The notes beneath the pieces were generated by a model, which ran no database searches, was not told the DNA's origin, and saw only the letters and a list, made by a program, of their open reading frames with translations. The position numbers and the translations under genes were made by a program. 64,000 bases of DNA from Micromonospora sp. NBC_01699 (lineage in GTDB: Bacteria > Actinomycetota > Actinomycetes > Mycobacteriales > Micromonosporaceae). The DNA lies in assembly GCF_036250065.1 (NCBI RefSeq), contig NZ_CP109199.1:2356001-2420000 (forward strand), given 5' to 3'. Of the stretch, positions 52,855 to 61,416 are shown piece by piece (the stretch's first letter is position 1; each line of letters starts with the position of its first letter).

Positions 52855-54090
52855 TCAGCCGCGAGGGCTCAGTCGGTCGAGTTCGGTGAGCAGCCGATCC
52901 ACCTCGTCGGCGGTGTTGTAGTGGTAGACGCTGGCGCGCACCGCGCCGCCGCTGTCGCGCAACCCCATCGCCTGGAAGTACTCGTAGGCGTAGTAGTCAC
53001 CGGCGGAGACACAGATGCCGAGTGCGCCCAGGGCCGCCGCGGTCTCGGCCGGTGCCTGCCCGGCGACCCGGAACGAGACCGTGGGGCAGCGGTGCCGGGG
53101 CGAGCCGTAGACGGTGACGGCGGGCAGCGCGGCCAGCCCGCTCAGCAGCCGCTCGAAGATCGACTCCTCGTAGCTCCGTACCGCGCTCAGGCTTGCCCGC
53201 AGTCGGGCCCGGCGGTCGGCGGCGGTGTCGACCGGGTCGGCGACGCCGGCCAGTTCGGCCAGGCCGGCCAGGTGGTCGACGGCGGCGCGCACGCCGGCGA
53301 GCAGCGGGAAGCTCGGGGTGCCGAACTCGAACCGGTCCGGCGCCGTGTCCGCCGACGGGATCAGTTTCGCCGGCCGCAGCGGCTCCCACACCGACGGCGC
53401 GGCCACCACCGCGGCCAGGTGCGGGCCCGACCACTTGTAGGCGCTGGTGACGAAGAAGTCGGCGCCCAGTTGCGCCAGGTCGGTCGGGCCGTGCGGCGCG
53501 ACGTGTACGCCGTCGACGTAGACCAGCGCGCCGGCCGCGTGCGCGAGCTTGGCGATCGCCGGCAGGTCCGGGACGGTACCGATGGCGTTGCTGCCGCCGG
53601 TGACCGCGACCAGCCTGGTCCGGTCGTTGACCAGCTCGGCGTACTGGTCGGTGGGCAGCTCACCGCTGTCCGGGTCGAACCGCGCCCAGCGTACGGTCGC
53701 GCCGGCCGTCTCGGCCGCCTGCACCCACGGGCGCACGTTCGCGTCGTGGTCGAGCTGGGAGAGCACCACCTCGTCGCCCGGCCGCCAGGTCCGCGAGACC
53801 GTCCGCGCCACGGTGTACGTCAACGCCGTCGCGCTCGGCCCGAACACCACCCCGTCGGGCACCCCGCCGACCAGGTCGGCGACTGCCGCACGGGCCTCGT
53901 CCACCAGCCGGTACGCCCGCTGGCCCGCCACGTTGGCGGTGCTCCGGTTGGCCACCGCCGTACGCATGGTCTGCGCCACCGCGTCGGCGACCCCGGCGGC
54001 CACCTGGCTGCCCCCGGCCCCGTCGAGGTGCAGGTAGCCCTCGGTGAGAGCGGGGTAGGCGGCCCGGACCCGGGCGATGTCGTACGGCAT
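52855..54090 (-). CDS. Cysteine desulfurase-like PLP enzyme
   Basis: The 411-residue class V aminotransferase-fold protein has PLP lysine Lys219 in VTSAYKWSGPHLA, Asp/His in YVDGVHVAPHG and SQLDHDANVRPW. It belongs to the branch annotated as cysteine desulfurase-like (VHLDGAGGSQVA-type start HLDGAGGSQV). The catalytic Cys loop of true SufS/IscS is not evident; GICVSAGDYYAYEY contains the only candidate. No SufE or Suf genes are near. It may act on another sulfur or amine substrate. Confidence 0.87.
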   Translation of the reverse strand: MPYDIARVRAAYPALTEGYLHLDGAGGSQVAAGVADAVAQTMRTAVANRSTANVAGQRAYRLVDEARAAVADLVGGVPDGVVFGPSATALTYTVARTVSRTWRPGDEVVLSQLDHDANVRPWVQAAETAGATVRWARFDPDSGELPTDQYAELVNDRTRLVAVTGGSNAIGTVPDLPAIAKLAHAAGALVYVDGVHVAPHGPTDLAQLGADFFVTSAYKWSGPHLAAVVAAPSVWEPLRPAKLIPSADTAPDRFEFGTPSFPLLAGVRAAVDHLAGLAELAGVADPVDTAADRRARLRASLSAVRSYEESIFERLLSGLAALPAVTVYGSPRHRCPTVSFRVAGQAPAETAAALGALGICVSAGDYYAYEYFQAMGLRDSGGAVRASVYHYNTADEVDRLLTELDRLSPRG

Positions 54091-54190
54091 GCGGGCACGA
54101 TATCCGGTCGAAGATCGTTACCGTGCACGAGCATGGTCGCATGCTTCTCGTACCCTTGTTGGGGTGAATAGCCCCCGCAGGTATCCCAGA

Positions 54191-54520
54191 ATGACGTTTG
54201 TCCGCCGTACCGCCGGTCTTGCCGCCGGTCTCGCCCTCGGTGCGGCCCTGCTCGCCGGCTGTAGCTCCGAGGGTGCCTCCACCGACTGTGGCATCGACCA
54301 GTGCACGGTCACCTTCGACCGGGGTGTCGAGGCCAACGCCTCGATCCTCGGCGTGAACGCCAAGCTGGTCAAGGCCGAGGGCGACCAGGTGACCATCGAG
54401 GTTGCCGGCGAGCAACTCACCCTGACTGTTGGCCAGCAGGCCACCGAGATCGGCGGCATGGCGGTGACCCTACAGAGCGTCACCGACAGCCAGGTCCAGG
54501 TGCAGATCGGCAAGCTCTGA
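54191..54520 (+). CDS. Small secreted lipoprotein
   Basis: The 109-residue protein has a signal peptide with lipobox LLAGC (Cys at residue 24). The mature part is small and strand-rich (DCGIDQCTVTFDRGVEANASILGVN, then QVTIEVAGEQLTLTVGQQ), and two Cys in DCGIDQC could form a disulfide. ATG 54191 is chosen; GTG 54164 is in frame upstream. No family was recognised. It is probably bound to the outside of the membrane. Confidence 0.75.
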   Translation: MTFVRRTAGLAAGLALGAALLAGCSSEGASTDCGIDQCTVTFDRGVEANASILGVNAKLVKAEGDQVTIEVAGEQLTLTVGQQATEIGGMAVTLQSVTDSQVQVQIGKL

Positions 54521-54662
54521 TCCGGTAGGCCGCCGCCCGGGTGGCGGCGCCGCCGAGCGGAGCGCGGCGGCCGGGGCCGACCCCGGCCGCCACCGCCCGG
54601 CCGCACCGGCGGTGTGTCGGGGCCGACGTTTGGAAATCACCCCGAACGGTCAATGACACCCC

Positions 54663-55496
54663 ATGTCGATGACCCGCGGTGCCGAAGCCACCGCCTCCCG
54701 TGCCGCCTCCCGCGCCGCGAACAGCCCCGCCCTGGCCGCGCTGGCCCGGGCCGGGTTCGTCGGCTACGGAATCGTCCACCTCCTCTTCGCCTGGCTGGCG
54801 TTGCAGATCGCGTTCGGCACCGCCGACGACGACGGCGACCAGTCCGGCGCCCTGCGTACGCTGGCCGAACAGCCGCTCGGCCGGTTCCTGGTGATCGCGA
54901 TCGCGGTCGGCCTGCTGGCCATGGCGATCTGGCAGGCCTTCGAGGCCGCCATCGGGCACACCGAGGACCGGGGCCGCGAACGGGTGCTCGAACGCCTCGC
55001 CTCCGCCGGCCGGACGCTCGTCTACCTCTACTTCGCCTACACCGCGTACCAGGTGTTCAACCACGCCAACTCGTCCAGCGCCGACAAGTCTCAGGCGCTG
55101 ACCGAGGAGCTGATGGCCTCCGCTGGCGGTCGCTGGCTGGTCGGGCTGGCCGGGCTCGCGCTCGCCGCGCTCGGCGTCGGCCTGGTCGTCTACGGGGTGA
55201 AGAAGCACTTCGAGAAGCACCTGATGACCGGTCAGATGAGCCCGCAGACCCGGACCCTGAGCCGCCGGCTGGGCGTCGCCGGTTACAGCGCCAAGGGCGT
55301 CGCGTACGGCATCGCCGGGGTTCTGTTGCTGACCGCCGCCGTCAACTACGACCCGGACCGGGCCCGTGGGCTGGACGCCGCGCTGCACACCCTGCGCGAG
55401 CAGACGTACGGCACGTTCCTGCTGTCGCTGGTCGCGCTCGGTATCGCGGCGTTCGGGGCCTTCTGTTTCGTGCAGGCCTGGTATCGCAAGGTTTAG
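54663..55496 (+). CDS. DUF1206 membrane protein
   Basis: The 277-residue protein with six hydrophobic helices in three pairs matches DUF1206, whose unit appears three times: LARAGFVGYGIVHLLFAWLAL, LASAGRTLVYLYFAYTAY and LGVAGYSAKGVAYGIAGVLLL. The repeats show internal triplication. It is an actinobacterial integral membrane family of unknown function. A mechanosensitive channel gene follows 145 bases later. Confidence 0.9.
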   Translation: MSMTRGAEATASRAASRAANSPALAALARAGFVGYGIVHLLFAWLALQIAFGTADDDGDQSGALRTLAEQPLGRFLVIAIAVGLLAMAIWQAFEAAIGHTEDRGRERVLERLASAGRTLVYLYFAYTAYQVFNHANSSSADKSQALTEELMASAGGRWLVGLAGLALAALGVGLVVYGVKKHFEKHLMTGQMSPQTRTLSRRLGVAGYSAKGVAYGIAGVLLLTAAVNYDPDRARGLDAALHTLREQTYGTFLLSLVALGIAAFGAFCFVQAWYRKV

Positions 55497-55641
55497 CCTG
55501 AAACCACCGCAACTGCTCAGAGGCCGAGGAACCCGTACCGCATGACCGGTGTTCCCCGCAGGCCGGCGCCAGCCGCCGACCCGCGCGGGACACCGGTCAC
55601 CTGTGCGTGGGAAACCCCGGCCGGTCCCAGGGGAGACAGAC

Positions 55642-56856
55642 GTGCCGGAAGTACCGGAGTACGCCGAGACCATCGCCGCCGCGCTCGTCGCCGCGGCGCT
55701 CGCCCTGCTCGTCGCCGAGGTGCTCTACCGCGCCCTGCGCTGGCTCGGCCGGCGGTCACTGTTACTGGTCGAACTGTCCGAACACGGGCACCGGCCGTTC
55801 CAACTCGCCGGAACGGTGTTCGCCGTCCAGGTCGCGGTACGCGGCAGCACCGACTACGCGCGCCACTCCACCTGGCGTACGGCGGTGCTGCACCTGCTGG
55901 TGCTGGGGGTGATCGCCGGCGCGGCCTGGCTGGTGGGCGCCGTACTGCTGGCCGCCGAGGACACCGCGCTGGCCCGGTTCCGCACCGACGTACCGGACAA
56001 CCGGCAGGCCCGGCGGATCAAGACCCAGGTGGTGATGCTGCGCCGGGTCACCATCGCGGTGATCGTCGTGCTCGCCGTCGGTGCCGCCCTGATGACCTTC
56101 CCCAGCGTCCGGGGCGTCGGCGCGAGCGTGCTCGCCTCCGCCGGGGTGATCGGCGTGGTCGCCGCGCTGGCCGCGCAGACCGTACTCGGCAACGTCTTCG
56201 CCGGCATCCAACTCGCCTTCAGCGACGCGGTACGCCTCGACGACGTGGTGGTGGTCGAGGGGGAGTGGGGACGGATCGAGGAGCTGACCCTCAGCTACGT
56301 GGTGGTCCAGATCTGGGACGACCGGCGGCTGATCCTGCCGACCTCGTACTTCACCAGCAAGCCGTTCCAGAACTGGACCCGCACCCGGGCGGCGGTGCTC
56401 GGCACGGCCGAGTTCGATGTGGACTGGTCGGTGCCGGTCCAGCTGATGCGCGAGGAGTTGCGCCGGCTGGTGGAGGGGACCGAGCTGTGGGACGGGCGGG
56501 TCTGCGTACTCCAGGTCACCGAGGCCACCGGTGGCCTGGTCCGGGTCCGGGCCCTGGTCAGCGCCGCCGACGCGCCGAGCCTGTGGGACCTGCGCTGCCT
56601 GGTCCGGGAACACCTGGTCGCCTGGATCCGGGACCAGCGTCCGATCGCCCTGCCCCGGACCAGGGCCGAGATCGGCGACGCCCACGGCGGCTTCGACTGG
56701 CAGGCGGTCCGGCCGCCCGGTCGGGGTGGGCCGGTGCCGGCCGCGCAGGCCCGCGACGATGCCCGGGTGTTCGGCGGCAGCGACGACGGCGACGCGCGCA
56801 GCAGCACCTTCGTCGGACCGGACGAACCGGTCGACGCCAACGCCACCAGGGGCTAG
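55642..56856 (+). CDS. MscS-type mechanosensitive ion channel
   Basis: The 404-residue protein has four or five membrane helices (VAAALALLVAEVLYRAL, LVLGVIAGAAWLVGAVLL, RVTIAVIVVLAVGAALM) and the pore helix and beta domain of MscS (GASVLASAGVIGVVAALAAQTVLGNVFAGIQLAF, then DDVVVVEGEWGRIEEL). The alpha/beta C-terminal vestibule follows to residue 360, and the last 45 residues are a Gly/Asp-rich tail. It opens under membrane tension and releases solutes. GTG 55642 has GGGGAG before it. Confidence 0.9.
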   Translation: MPEVPEYAETIAAALVAAALALLVAEVLYRALRWLGRRSLLLVELSEHGHRPFQLAGTVFAVQVAVRGSTDYARHSTWRTAVLHLLVLGVIAGAAWLVGAVLLAAEDTALARFRTDVPDNRQARRIKTQVVMLRRVTIAVIVVLAVGAALMTFPSVRGVGASVLASAGVIGVVAALAAQTVLGNVFAGIQLAFSDAVRLDDVVVVEGEWGRIEELTLSYVVVQIWDDRRLILPTSYFTSKPFQNWTRTRAAVLGTAEFDVDWSVPVQLMREELRRLVEGTELWDGRVCVLQVTEATGGLVRVRALVSAADAPSLWDLRCLVREHLVAWIRDQRPIALPRTRAEIGDAHGGFDWQAVRPPGRGGPVPAAQARDDARVFGGSDDGDARSSTFVGPDEPVDANATRG

Positions 56857-56996
56857 GAAGCGGCGCTTCCTGGGCTGATTCGCCTCCGGGGGGCCGTTGC
56901 TTCCTTCAGGGTGGGAGGGGGACGAATCTTTCGCCGAACAGGATTGCCCGCCTGCGACTCGGGGCATACAGGTCGGCAGGCGGATAGGAGGACACC

Positions 56997-57431
56997 ATGG
57001 CCGACCTGCGCGATGGCAAGGTCACCCGGCCGGTGGCCGAACAGTCGGTCGCCGAGCTGGTGCAGCACGGTACCGAACAGGTGTCGAAGCTGATCCGCGA
57101 CGAACTGGCGCTGGCCCGCGCCGAACTCACCCAGAAGGGCAAGCACGCCGGGATCGGCGTCGGGCTCTTCGGTGGCGGCGGCGCCCTCGCCTTCTACGGA
57201 CTGGGCGCGCTGGTCGCCACGGTCATCCTGGCGCTGGACCTGGTGCTGCCGGCCTGGGCCGCGGCTCTGATCATCGCCGGGGTGCTGTTCGTCGGGGCCG
57301 GGCTGCTCGCCTTCATCGGCAAGAGCCAGGTGAGCCGGGCGGTACCCCCGATGCCGAGCGCGGCGGTGCGCAGCATGCGCGCCGACGTCGACACGGTCAC
57401 CGCAGCGGTCAAGGACAGGGGACAGCCATGA
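56997..57431 (+). CDS. Actinobacterial Holin-X family membrane protein
   Basis: The 144-residue protein has an N-terminal amphipathic helix (VAELVQHGTEQVSKLIRDELALARAEL) and two hydrophobic helices (GVGLFGGGGALAFYGLGALVATVILAL and LIIAGVLFVGAGLLAFIG). It matches the Holin-X family. It is not a lysis protein in context: it is the first gene of a three-gene unit with DUF3618 and DUF4235 proteins that is widespread in actinobacteria. Ribosome site AGGAGGAC precedes the ATG. Confidence 0.9.
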   Translation: MADLRDGKVTRPVAEQSVAELVQHGTEQVSKLIRDELALARAELTQKGKHAGIGVGLFGGGGALAFYGLGALVATVILALDLVLPAWAAALIIAGVLFVGAGLLAFIGKSQVSRAVPPMPSAAVRSMRADVDTVTAAVKDRGQP

Positions 57432-57778
57432 CATTGAGTAATGGCCACGGTGACCACGAAGCGTTGCGGGATGAAATCCGGCAAACCCGTGCTGAGCTGG
57501 CCGAAACAGTCCAGGCGCTGGCCGCCAAGGCGGACGTGAAGGCGCGGATCAAGGGTTCGGCCGCCCAGGTCACCGGCCGGCTGCGCGACCAGGCCGCCCA
57601 CGTCACCGGGCAGGCCCGGACCCAGGCGGGGGAGCGGGCCGAGGAGGTCCGCTCGTCGGTGTCGGAGGCGAACCGGGCGGTCCAGCGCCAGCCGGTACCG
57701 TGGGCCGCCGGTGCGCTCGCCGTGGCGGCGCTGGCGGCGGCGGTCGCGTACCTGGTGCTGCGCCGGGGGCGGCGGTGA
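57428..57778 (+). CDS. DUF3618 family protein
   Basis: The 116-residue protein has the DUF3618 signature ALRDEIRQTRAELAETVQALAAKADVKAR near the start, a Gln/Ala-rich amphipathic middle, and one C-terminal membrane helix (WAAGALAVAALAAAVAYLVL). It overlaps Holin-X by ATGA. It may link a membrane complex to the cytoplasm; the function is unproven. Confidence 0.9.
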   Translation: MTLSNGHGDHEALRDEIRQTRAELAETVQALAAKADVKARIKGSAAQVTGRLRDQAAHVTGQARTQAGERAEEVRSSVSEANRAVQRQPVPWAAGALAVAALAAAVAYLVLRRGRR

Positions 57779-58047
57779 GCACGGGGCTCGGCCGGGCCGC
57801 CTACAAACCGGTCGGCCTGCTGCTCGGCATGGGCGCCGGAGTGCTGGCCGGGGCCCTGTTCCGGCAGGTCTGGAAGGTGACCGCGGGCGATGGCGAGGCG
57901 CCCAGTGCGATCGACGAGGACCGGGGCTGGGGCGAGATCCTGGCCGCCGCGGCGTTGCAGGGGGCGATCTTCGCCGTCGTCCGGGCCGCCGTGGACCGGG
58001 GCAGTGCGGTCGGCGTACGCCGGATGACCGGCCGCTGGCCGCAGTAA
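57775..58047 (+). CDS. DUF4235 family protein
   Basis: The 90-residue protein has two hydrophobic helices (GLLLGMGAGVLAGALFRQVW and AAALQGAIFAVVRAAVDRG) around EDRGWGEILA, the DUF4235 pattern. GTG overlaps the DUF3618 stop (GTGA). It is the third member of the trio; the function is unknown. Confidence 0.88.
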   Translation: MSTGLGRAAYKPVGLLLGMGAGVLAGALFRQVWKVTAGDGEAPSAIDEDRGWGEILAAAALQGAIFAVVRAAVDRGSAVGVRRMTGRWPQ

Positions 58048-58610
58048 CCGTCACCGGTCGGTAGTCGTGACCGCCGCGGTGACCGTAACCGGTCGTCGTG
58101 ACCGGCACCCGGATGGTGGACCGACTCGTCGTCGCCGGCGGCACTCGCAAACGCTATGCGAACTCCTGGCAAAGGTGCCGAAGTGGTCCTTTGTTCGCCA
58201 CTCGATCGCTCTCGGTATCCGGCATGGGTCCCTATCGCCACCGCCGGTAACCATAAGCGGGTACGACGATGCGTGAAGGTGTCCCGTCGGCCCGCGCGGC
58301 CGAGCATCATGGACTCCCGGCGTACCCGCGATGTACGGCTGGAAAGGGCCCCTGACCGGGCGATCGTCGCCCGAGGACGGGTCCGCGATCGATCGCCGGG
58401 CGAGCAAGTCACGGGCGTTCAGGTCACATGTCGGAGAATATCGTCGGGTAGGCTGTGCGAAGTTTTTGCGTACGTGGTTTGCTGTTCCCCGCTGTTAGAG
58501 ACAGCGGGGTGGAGATGTCTCCCTTCGTGGGGGCCGCTCAGGCGCCGCTGCTCGAAAACGGCCAACCGGCCGCACGGCGTGCTCGGCCGCCAGTTTAGAA
58601 GGAGATACAC
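58048..58610 (+). promoter_or_regulatory. Long gap and leader of the cold-shock gene
   Basis: No ORF was accepted in these 560 bases. At 58048-58100 short repeats of GTGACCG-type sequence occur. At 58487-58509 CCCCGCTGT and ACAGCGGGG form a perfect 9-bp hairpin with a 5-base loop, within what is probably the 5' leader of the cold-shock mRNA (promoter candidate near 58455-58475, GTGCGAAGTTTTTGCG). A long structured leader is a normal feature of cold-shock genes and may control translation by temperature. The ribosome site is AGAAGGAGATACAC. Confidence 0.5.
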
Positions 58611-58814
58611 ATGGCGCAGGGAACCGTGAAGTGGTTCAACGCAGACAAGGGCTTCGGCTTCATCACCGTCGACGGCGGGGGTGCTGACGTGTTCGTCCAC
58701 TTCTCGGCGATCCAGTCCAGCGGCTACCGCACGCTGGAGGAGAACCAGCGAGTGGAGTTCGAGATCGCTCAGGGCCAGAAGGGCCCGCAGGCTGAGCAGG
58801 TCCGCCCACTCTGA
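58611..58814 (+). CDS. Cold-shock protein (CspA family)
   Basis: The 67-residue single-stranded nucleic acid binder has RNP1 KGFGFITV and RNP2 VFVHFSAI, the standard OB fold. It acts as an RNA chaperone that melts structure in the cold. Its ribosome site is unusually strong. A hairpin follows ten bases after the stop codon. Identity to known actinobacterial CspA-type proteins is high by eye. Confidence 0.96.
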   Translation: MAQGTVKWFNADKGFGFITVDGGGADVFVHFSAIQSSGYRTLEENQRVEFEIAQGQKGPQAEQVRPL

Positions 58815-58823
58815 TTCAGTGAC

Positions 58824-58905
58824 GGCCGGCCGCCGCCGGCCCTGTAATTGATCCAGCACGGATCGACGTCGAGCCCCGTGGCCAGCAGTGGTCACGGGGC
58901 TCGAC
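58824..58905. terminator. Two hairpins after the cold-shock gene
   Basis: GGCCGGC (58824-58830) pairs with GCCGGCC (58835-58841). A second stem, GTCGAGCCCCGTG (58868-58880) with CACGGGGCTCGAC (58893-58905), is perfect over 13 bases. The second can serve both the cold-shock gene and the convergent aldo/keto reductase. Confidence 0.7.
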
Positions 58906-58952
58906 GCGTTTTCGGACCGGGCAGGCCGGGGCCGGGTGCCGGTCCGGGTGCG

Positions 58953-58982
58953 CCGTGGCGCCGGGTAGCCCCGGCGCCACGG
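58953..58982 (-). terminator. Hairpin terminator of aldo/keto reductase gene
   Basis: CCGTGGCGCCGG (58953-58964) and CCGGCGCCACGG (58971-58982) form a perfect 12-bp stem, 8 bases past the stop codon. Confidence 0.7.
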
Positions 58983-58990
58983 GAGGGCAT

Positions 58991-59974
58991 CTACCAGCGG
59001 TTGTGTACCTGGGGCCGGATCAGCTCGTCGTAGACGGCGTTGACGCTGGCCAGCGTGTCCGCCGGCAGCGGTGCCAGATCGGCCGCGGCCACGTTGCCGC
59101 GAGCCTGACCGGGGTTGCGGGCACCGGGGATGACCACGGTGACGCCCGGCTGGTCGATCACCCACCGGAGCGCGAACTGGGCCATCGTCGCTCCCGCCGG
59201 CACCAGTGGGCGCAGCCGCCCCACGGCCGCCAGGCCGACGCTGAAGTCGACCCCGGAGAAGGTCTCGCCGACGTCGAACGCCTGGCCCTGTCGGTTGTAG
59301 TTGCGGTGGTCGTCGGCGCCGAACGTGGTGTGCTCGTCGTACCGGCCGGAGAGCAGGCCGCTGGCGAGCGGTACGCGGGCGATGATGCCGACTCCGGCGT
59401 CGACCGCCGCGGGCAGCACCCGCTCCAGCGGCTTGAGCCGGAACGCGTTGAGGATGATCTGGACGCTGACGATGCCCGGTCGGGCGATCGCCGCCAGGGC
59501 CTCCTCGCAGGTCTCCACGCTCACCCCGTACGCGGCGATCCGCTCCTGCGCGACCAGGGTGTCGAGGGCGTCGTAGACCCGATCGTCGCCAAAGACCGAC
59601 GTGGGCGGGCAGTGCAACTGGACCAGGTCGAGCCGGTCCACCCCGAGGTTGGTCCGGGACCGGTCGGTCCAGGCCCGGAAGTTGTCCAGGGTGTAGGACT
59701 CGGGGACCTGCGGCACCCGCCGGCCCATCTTGGTCGCCACGGTCAGCCCGGCGTTCGGGCGCTCCCGCAGGAACCGTCCGATCAGCTGCTCGCTGCGTCC
59801 GTCGCCGTACACGTCGGCGGTGTCGAGGAAGGTGACCCCCGATTCGACCGCCGTGGCCAGGATGTCGAGGGCCTCGTCCTCGCCGACCGTGCCCCAGTCC
59901 GCGCCGAGTTGCCAGGCCCCGAGCCCGACCACACCGACCTCACGCCCCAATCGGGGGAAGCTGCGCTTTTCCAC
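58991..59974 (-). CDS. Aldo/keto reductase
   Basis: The 327-residue TIM-barrel NADPH oxidoreductase has the catalytic Asp/Tyr in FLDTADVYGDGRSEQL, Lys in VATKMGRR, and His in DLVQLHCPP (His-Cys instead of His-Tyr). ARNPGQARGNVAAADL near the end binds NADP. GTG 59974 starts the normal N-terminus (EKRSFPRLGREVGVVGLGAWQLG). It reduces aldehydes or ketones; the substrate is not known. Just upstream is a symmetrical AT-rich palindrome (60028-60053) likely bound by a repressor. Confidence 0.92.
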   Translation of the reverse strand: MEKRSFPRLGREVGVVGLGAWQLGADWGTVGEDEALDILATAVESGVTFLDTADVYGDGRSEQLIGRFLRERPNAGLTVATKMGRRVPQVPESYTLDNFRAWTDRSRTNLGVDRLDLVQLHCPPTSVFGDDRVYDALDTLVAQERIAAYGVSVETCEEALAAIARPGIVSVQIILNAFRLKPLERVLPAAVDAGVGIIARVPLASGLLSGRYDEHTTFGADDHRNYNRQGQAFDVGETFSGVDFSVGLAAVGRLRPLVPAGATMAQFALRWVIDQPGVTVVIPGARNPGQARGNVAAADLAPLPADTLASVNAVYDELIRPQVHNRW

Positions 59975-60027
59975 GCACCGGAGCCTAGACCCCCGGGGCC
60001 GACGGGATGCCGGCCTGCCCCTATCCT

Positions 60028-60053
60028 CCAAACAAAACGTACGTACGGTTTGG
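60028..60053. promoter_or_regulatory. Palindromic operator candidate
   Basis: CCAAAC at 60028-60033 mirrors GTTTGG at 60048-60053, and the centre ACGTACGT (60037-60044) is a perfect palindrome on the same axis. The form is that of a TetR-type operator. It lies 54 bases before the aldo/keto reductase start. No tetR gene is adjacent. Confidence 0.5.
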
Positions 60054-60394
60054 AAGCCGACGCGGTCGGCTACGCCACCCTGCTGACCGGCGCCGGGTGC
60101 GCGGTGGACGCCTGGGAAACTACCTACGTGCACCTGCTACCCGCCCGTGACCAGGTCGACAATCCGGTGTTGAGCTGGATGGAGGGGACCGCGCTGCGAC
60201 CGGTCCGGTCCGGCCTCGGCGGCGACACCACCGCCTGGGCCGACTTCCGGGTCGCGCTCGACGAGCGGCTGACCGAGGCGTACCCGATCCGGGACGGCCT
60301 GGTGTACTTCCCGTTCCGTCGCCACTTCTTCGTCGCCCGGACCGGCGCACATGCCGTGGCCGGCGCACCACCCGTAGTGAGGAAAAACTCGTGA
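60050..60394 (+). pseudogene. Truncated trans-aconitate 2-methyltransferase
   Basis: About 114 residues are left, from VGYATLLTGAGCAVDAWETTYVHLLP through WMEGTALRPV to FPFRRHFFVARTG, which is the C-terminal half of Tam-type SAM methyltransferases. The N-terminal half with the SAM-binding GCGTG loop is missing; upstream bases hold the operator palindrome instead. No start codon or ribosome site is credible. It overlaps the adenosine deaminase start by four bases, so the two genes once formed an operon. Confidence 0.75.
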
Positions 60395-61416
60395 CCGACC
60401 TGTCGGCCTTCATCGCCGGACTGCCCAAGGTGGAACTGCACGTGCACCACGTCGGTTCCGCGTCACCGCGGATCGTGGCCGAACTGGCCGCCCGGCACGA
60501 GGGGCGTACCCCGGTGCCCGCCGACCCGGCCGCCCTCGCCGACTACTTCGCCTTCCGCGACTTCGCCCACTTCATCGAGGTCTACCTGAGCGTGGTGGAC
60601 CTGATCCGGGACCCCGACGACGTCCGGATCCTGACCTTCGAGGTGGCCCGCGAACTGGCCCGCCAGGAGGTCCGGTACGCCGAGCTGACCATCACCCCGT
60701 ACTCGCACGTCCGGCGCGGGATCCCGGCGCCGGCGTTCTGCGAGGCGATCGAGGACGCCCGCAAGGCCGCCGGCGCCGAACTCGGCATCGAACTGCGCTG
60801 GTGCTTCGACATCCCCGGTGAGGCCGGACTGCCGGCCGCCGAGGAGACGCTGCGGATCGCCCTGGAGGAGCGCCCGGAGGGGCTGGTCAGTTTCGGACTC
60901 GGCGGGCCGGAGATCGGGGTGCCCCGGCCGCAGTTCAAGCCGTACTTCGACCAGGCGCGGGCGGCCGGCCTGCGTTCGGTGCCGCACGCCGGGGAGACCA
61001 CCGGCCCGGAGACGATCTGGGACGCGTTGCGCGAACTGGGCGCGGAACGGATCGGGCACGGCATCTCGGCCGTCCGGGATCCGCAACTGCTGGAGTACCT
61101 GGCGCAGCGGCAGATCGCGCTGGAGGTCTGCCCGACGTCGAACGTACGGACCCGCGCGGTCCCGGCGATCGAGGCGCACCCGCTGCCCGCACTGGTCGCC
61201 GCCGGGGTGCTGGTCACCATCAACTCCGATGACCCGCCGATGTTCGGCACCACCCTGGAGCAGGAGTACGCGGTCGCGGCCAACCTGCTCGACCTCGGCC
61301 CGGACGGGGTGGCCGCCCTGGCCCGCAACGCGGTCACCGCGTCCTTCCTGCCCGCACCGGAGCAGCGGCGGTTCAGCGCCGAGATCGACGACTACCTCGC
61401 CACCAACGGATCCTGA
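60391..61416 (+). CDS. Adenosine deaminase-like enzyme
   Basis: The 341-residue metal-dependent TIM-barrel deaminase has zinc ligands His17 and His19 in VELHVHHVGS, His in SVPHAGETTGP with the catalytic Glu, and INSDDPPMFG with the Asp pair. The variant HVHHVGSASP instead of HVHLEGS marks an actinobacterial subgroup that may use adenosine or a related 6-aminopurine, including aminodeoxyfutalosine; the substrate is uncertain. GTG start overlaps the methyltransferase remnant. Confidence 0.88.
   Translation: MTDLSAFIAGLPKVELHVHHVGSASPRIVAELAARHEGRTPVPADPAALADYFAFRDFAHFIEVYLSVVDLIRDPDDVRILTFEVARELARQEVRYAELTITPYSHVRRGIPAPAFCEAIEDARKAAGAELGIELRWCFDIPGEAGLPAAEETLRIALEERPEGLVSFGLGGPEIGVPRPQFKPYFDQARAAGLRSVPHAGETTGPETIWDALRELGAERIGHGISAVRDPQLLEYLAQRQIALEVCPTSNVRTRAVPAIEAHPLPALVAAGVLVTINSDDPPMFGTTLEQEYAVAANLLDLGPDGVAALARNAVTASFLPAPEQRRFSAEIDDYLATNGS

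Noticed and set aside
58594-58611. Leader resembling the T7 gene 10 ribosome site, as in expression vectors
   Set aside because: Only the purine-rich core AGAAGGAGATA is shared; the surrounding sequence and the csp gene are normal for an actinobacterium, so contamination is not suggested.
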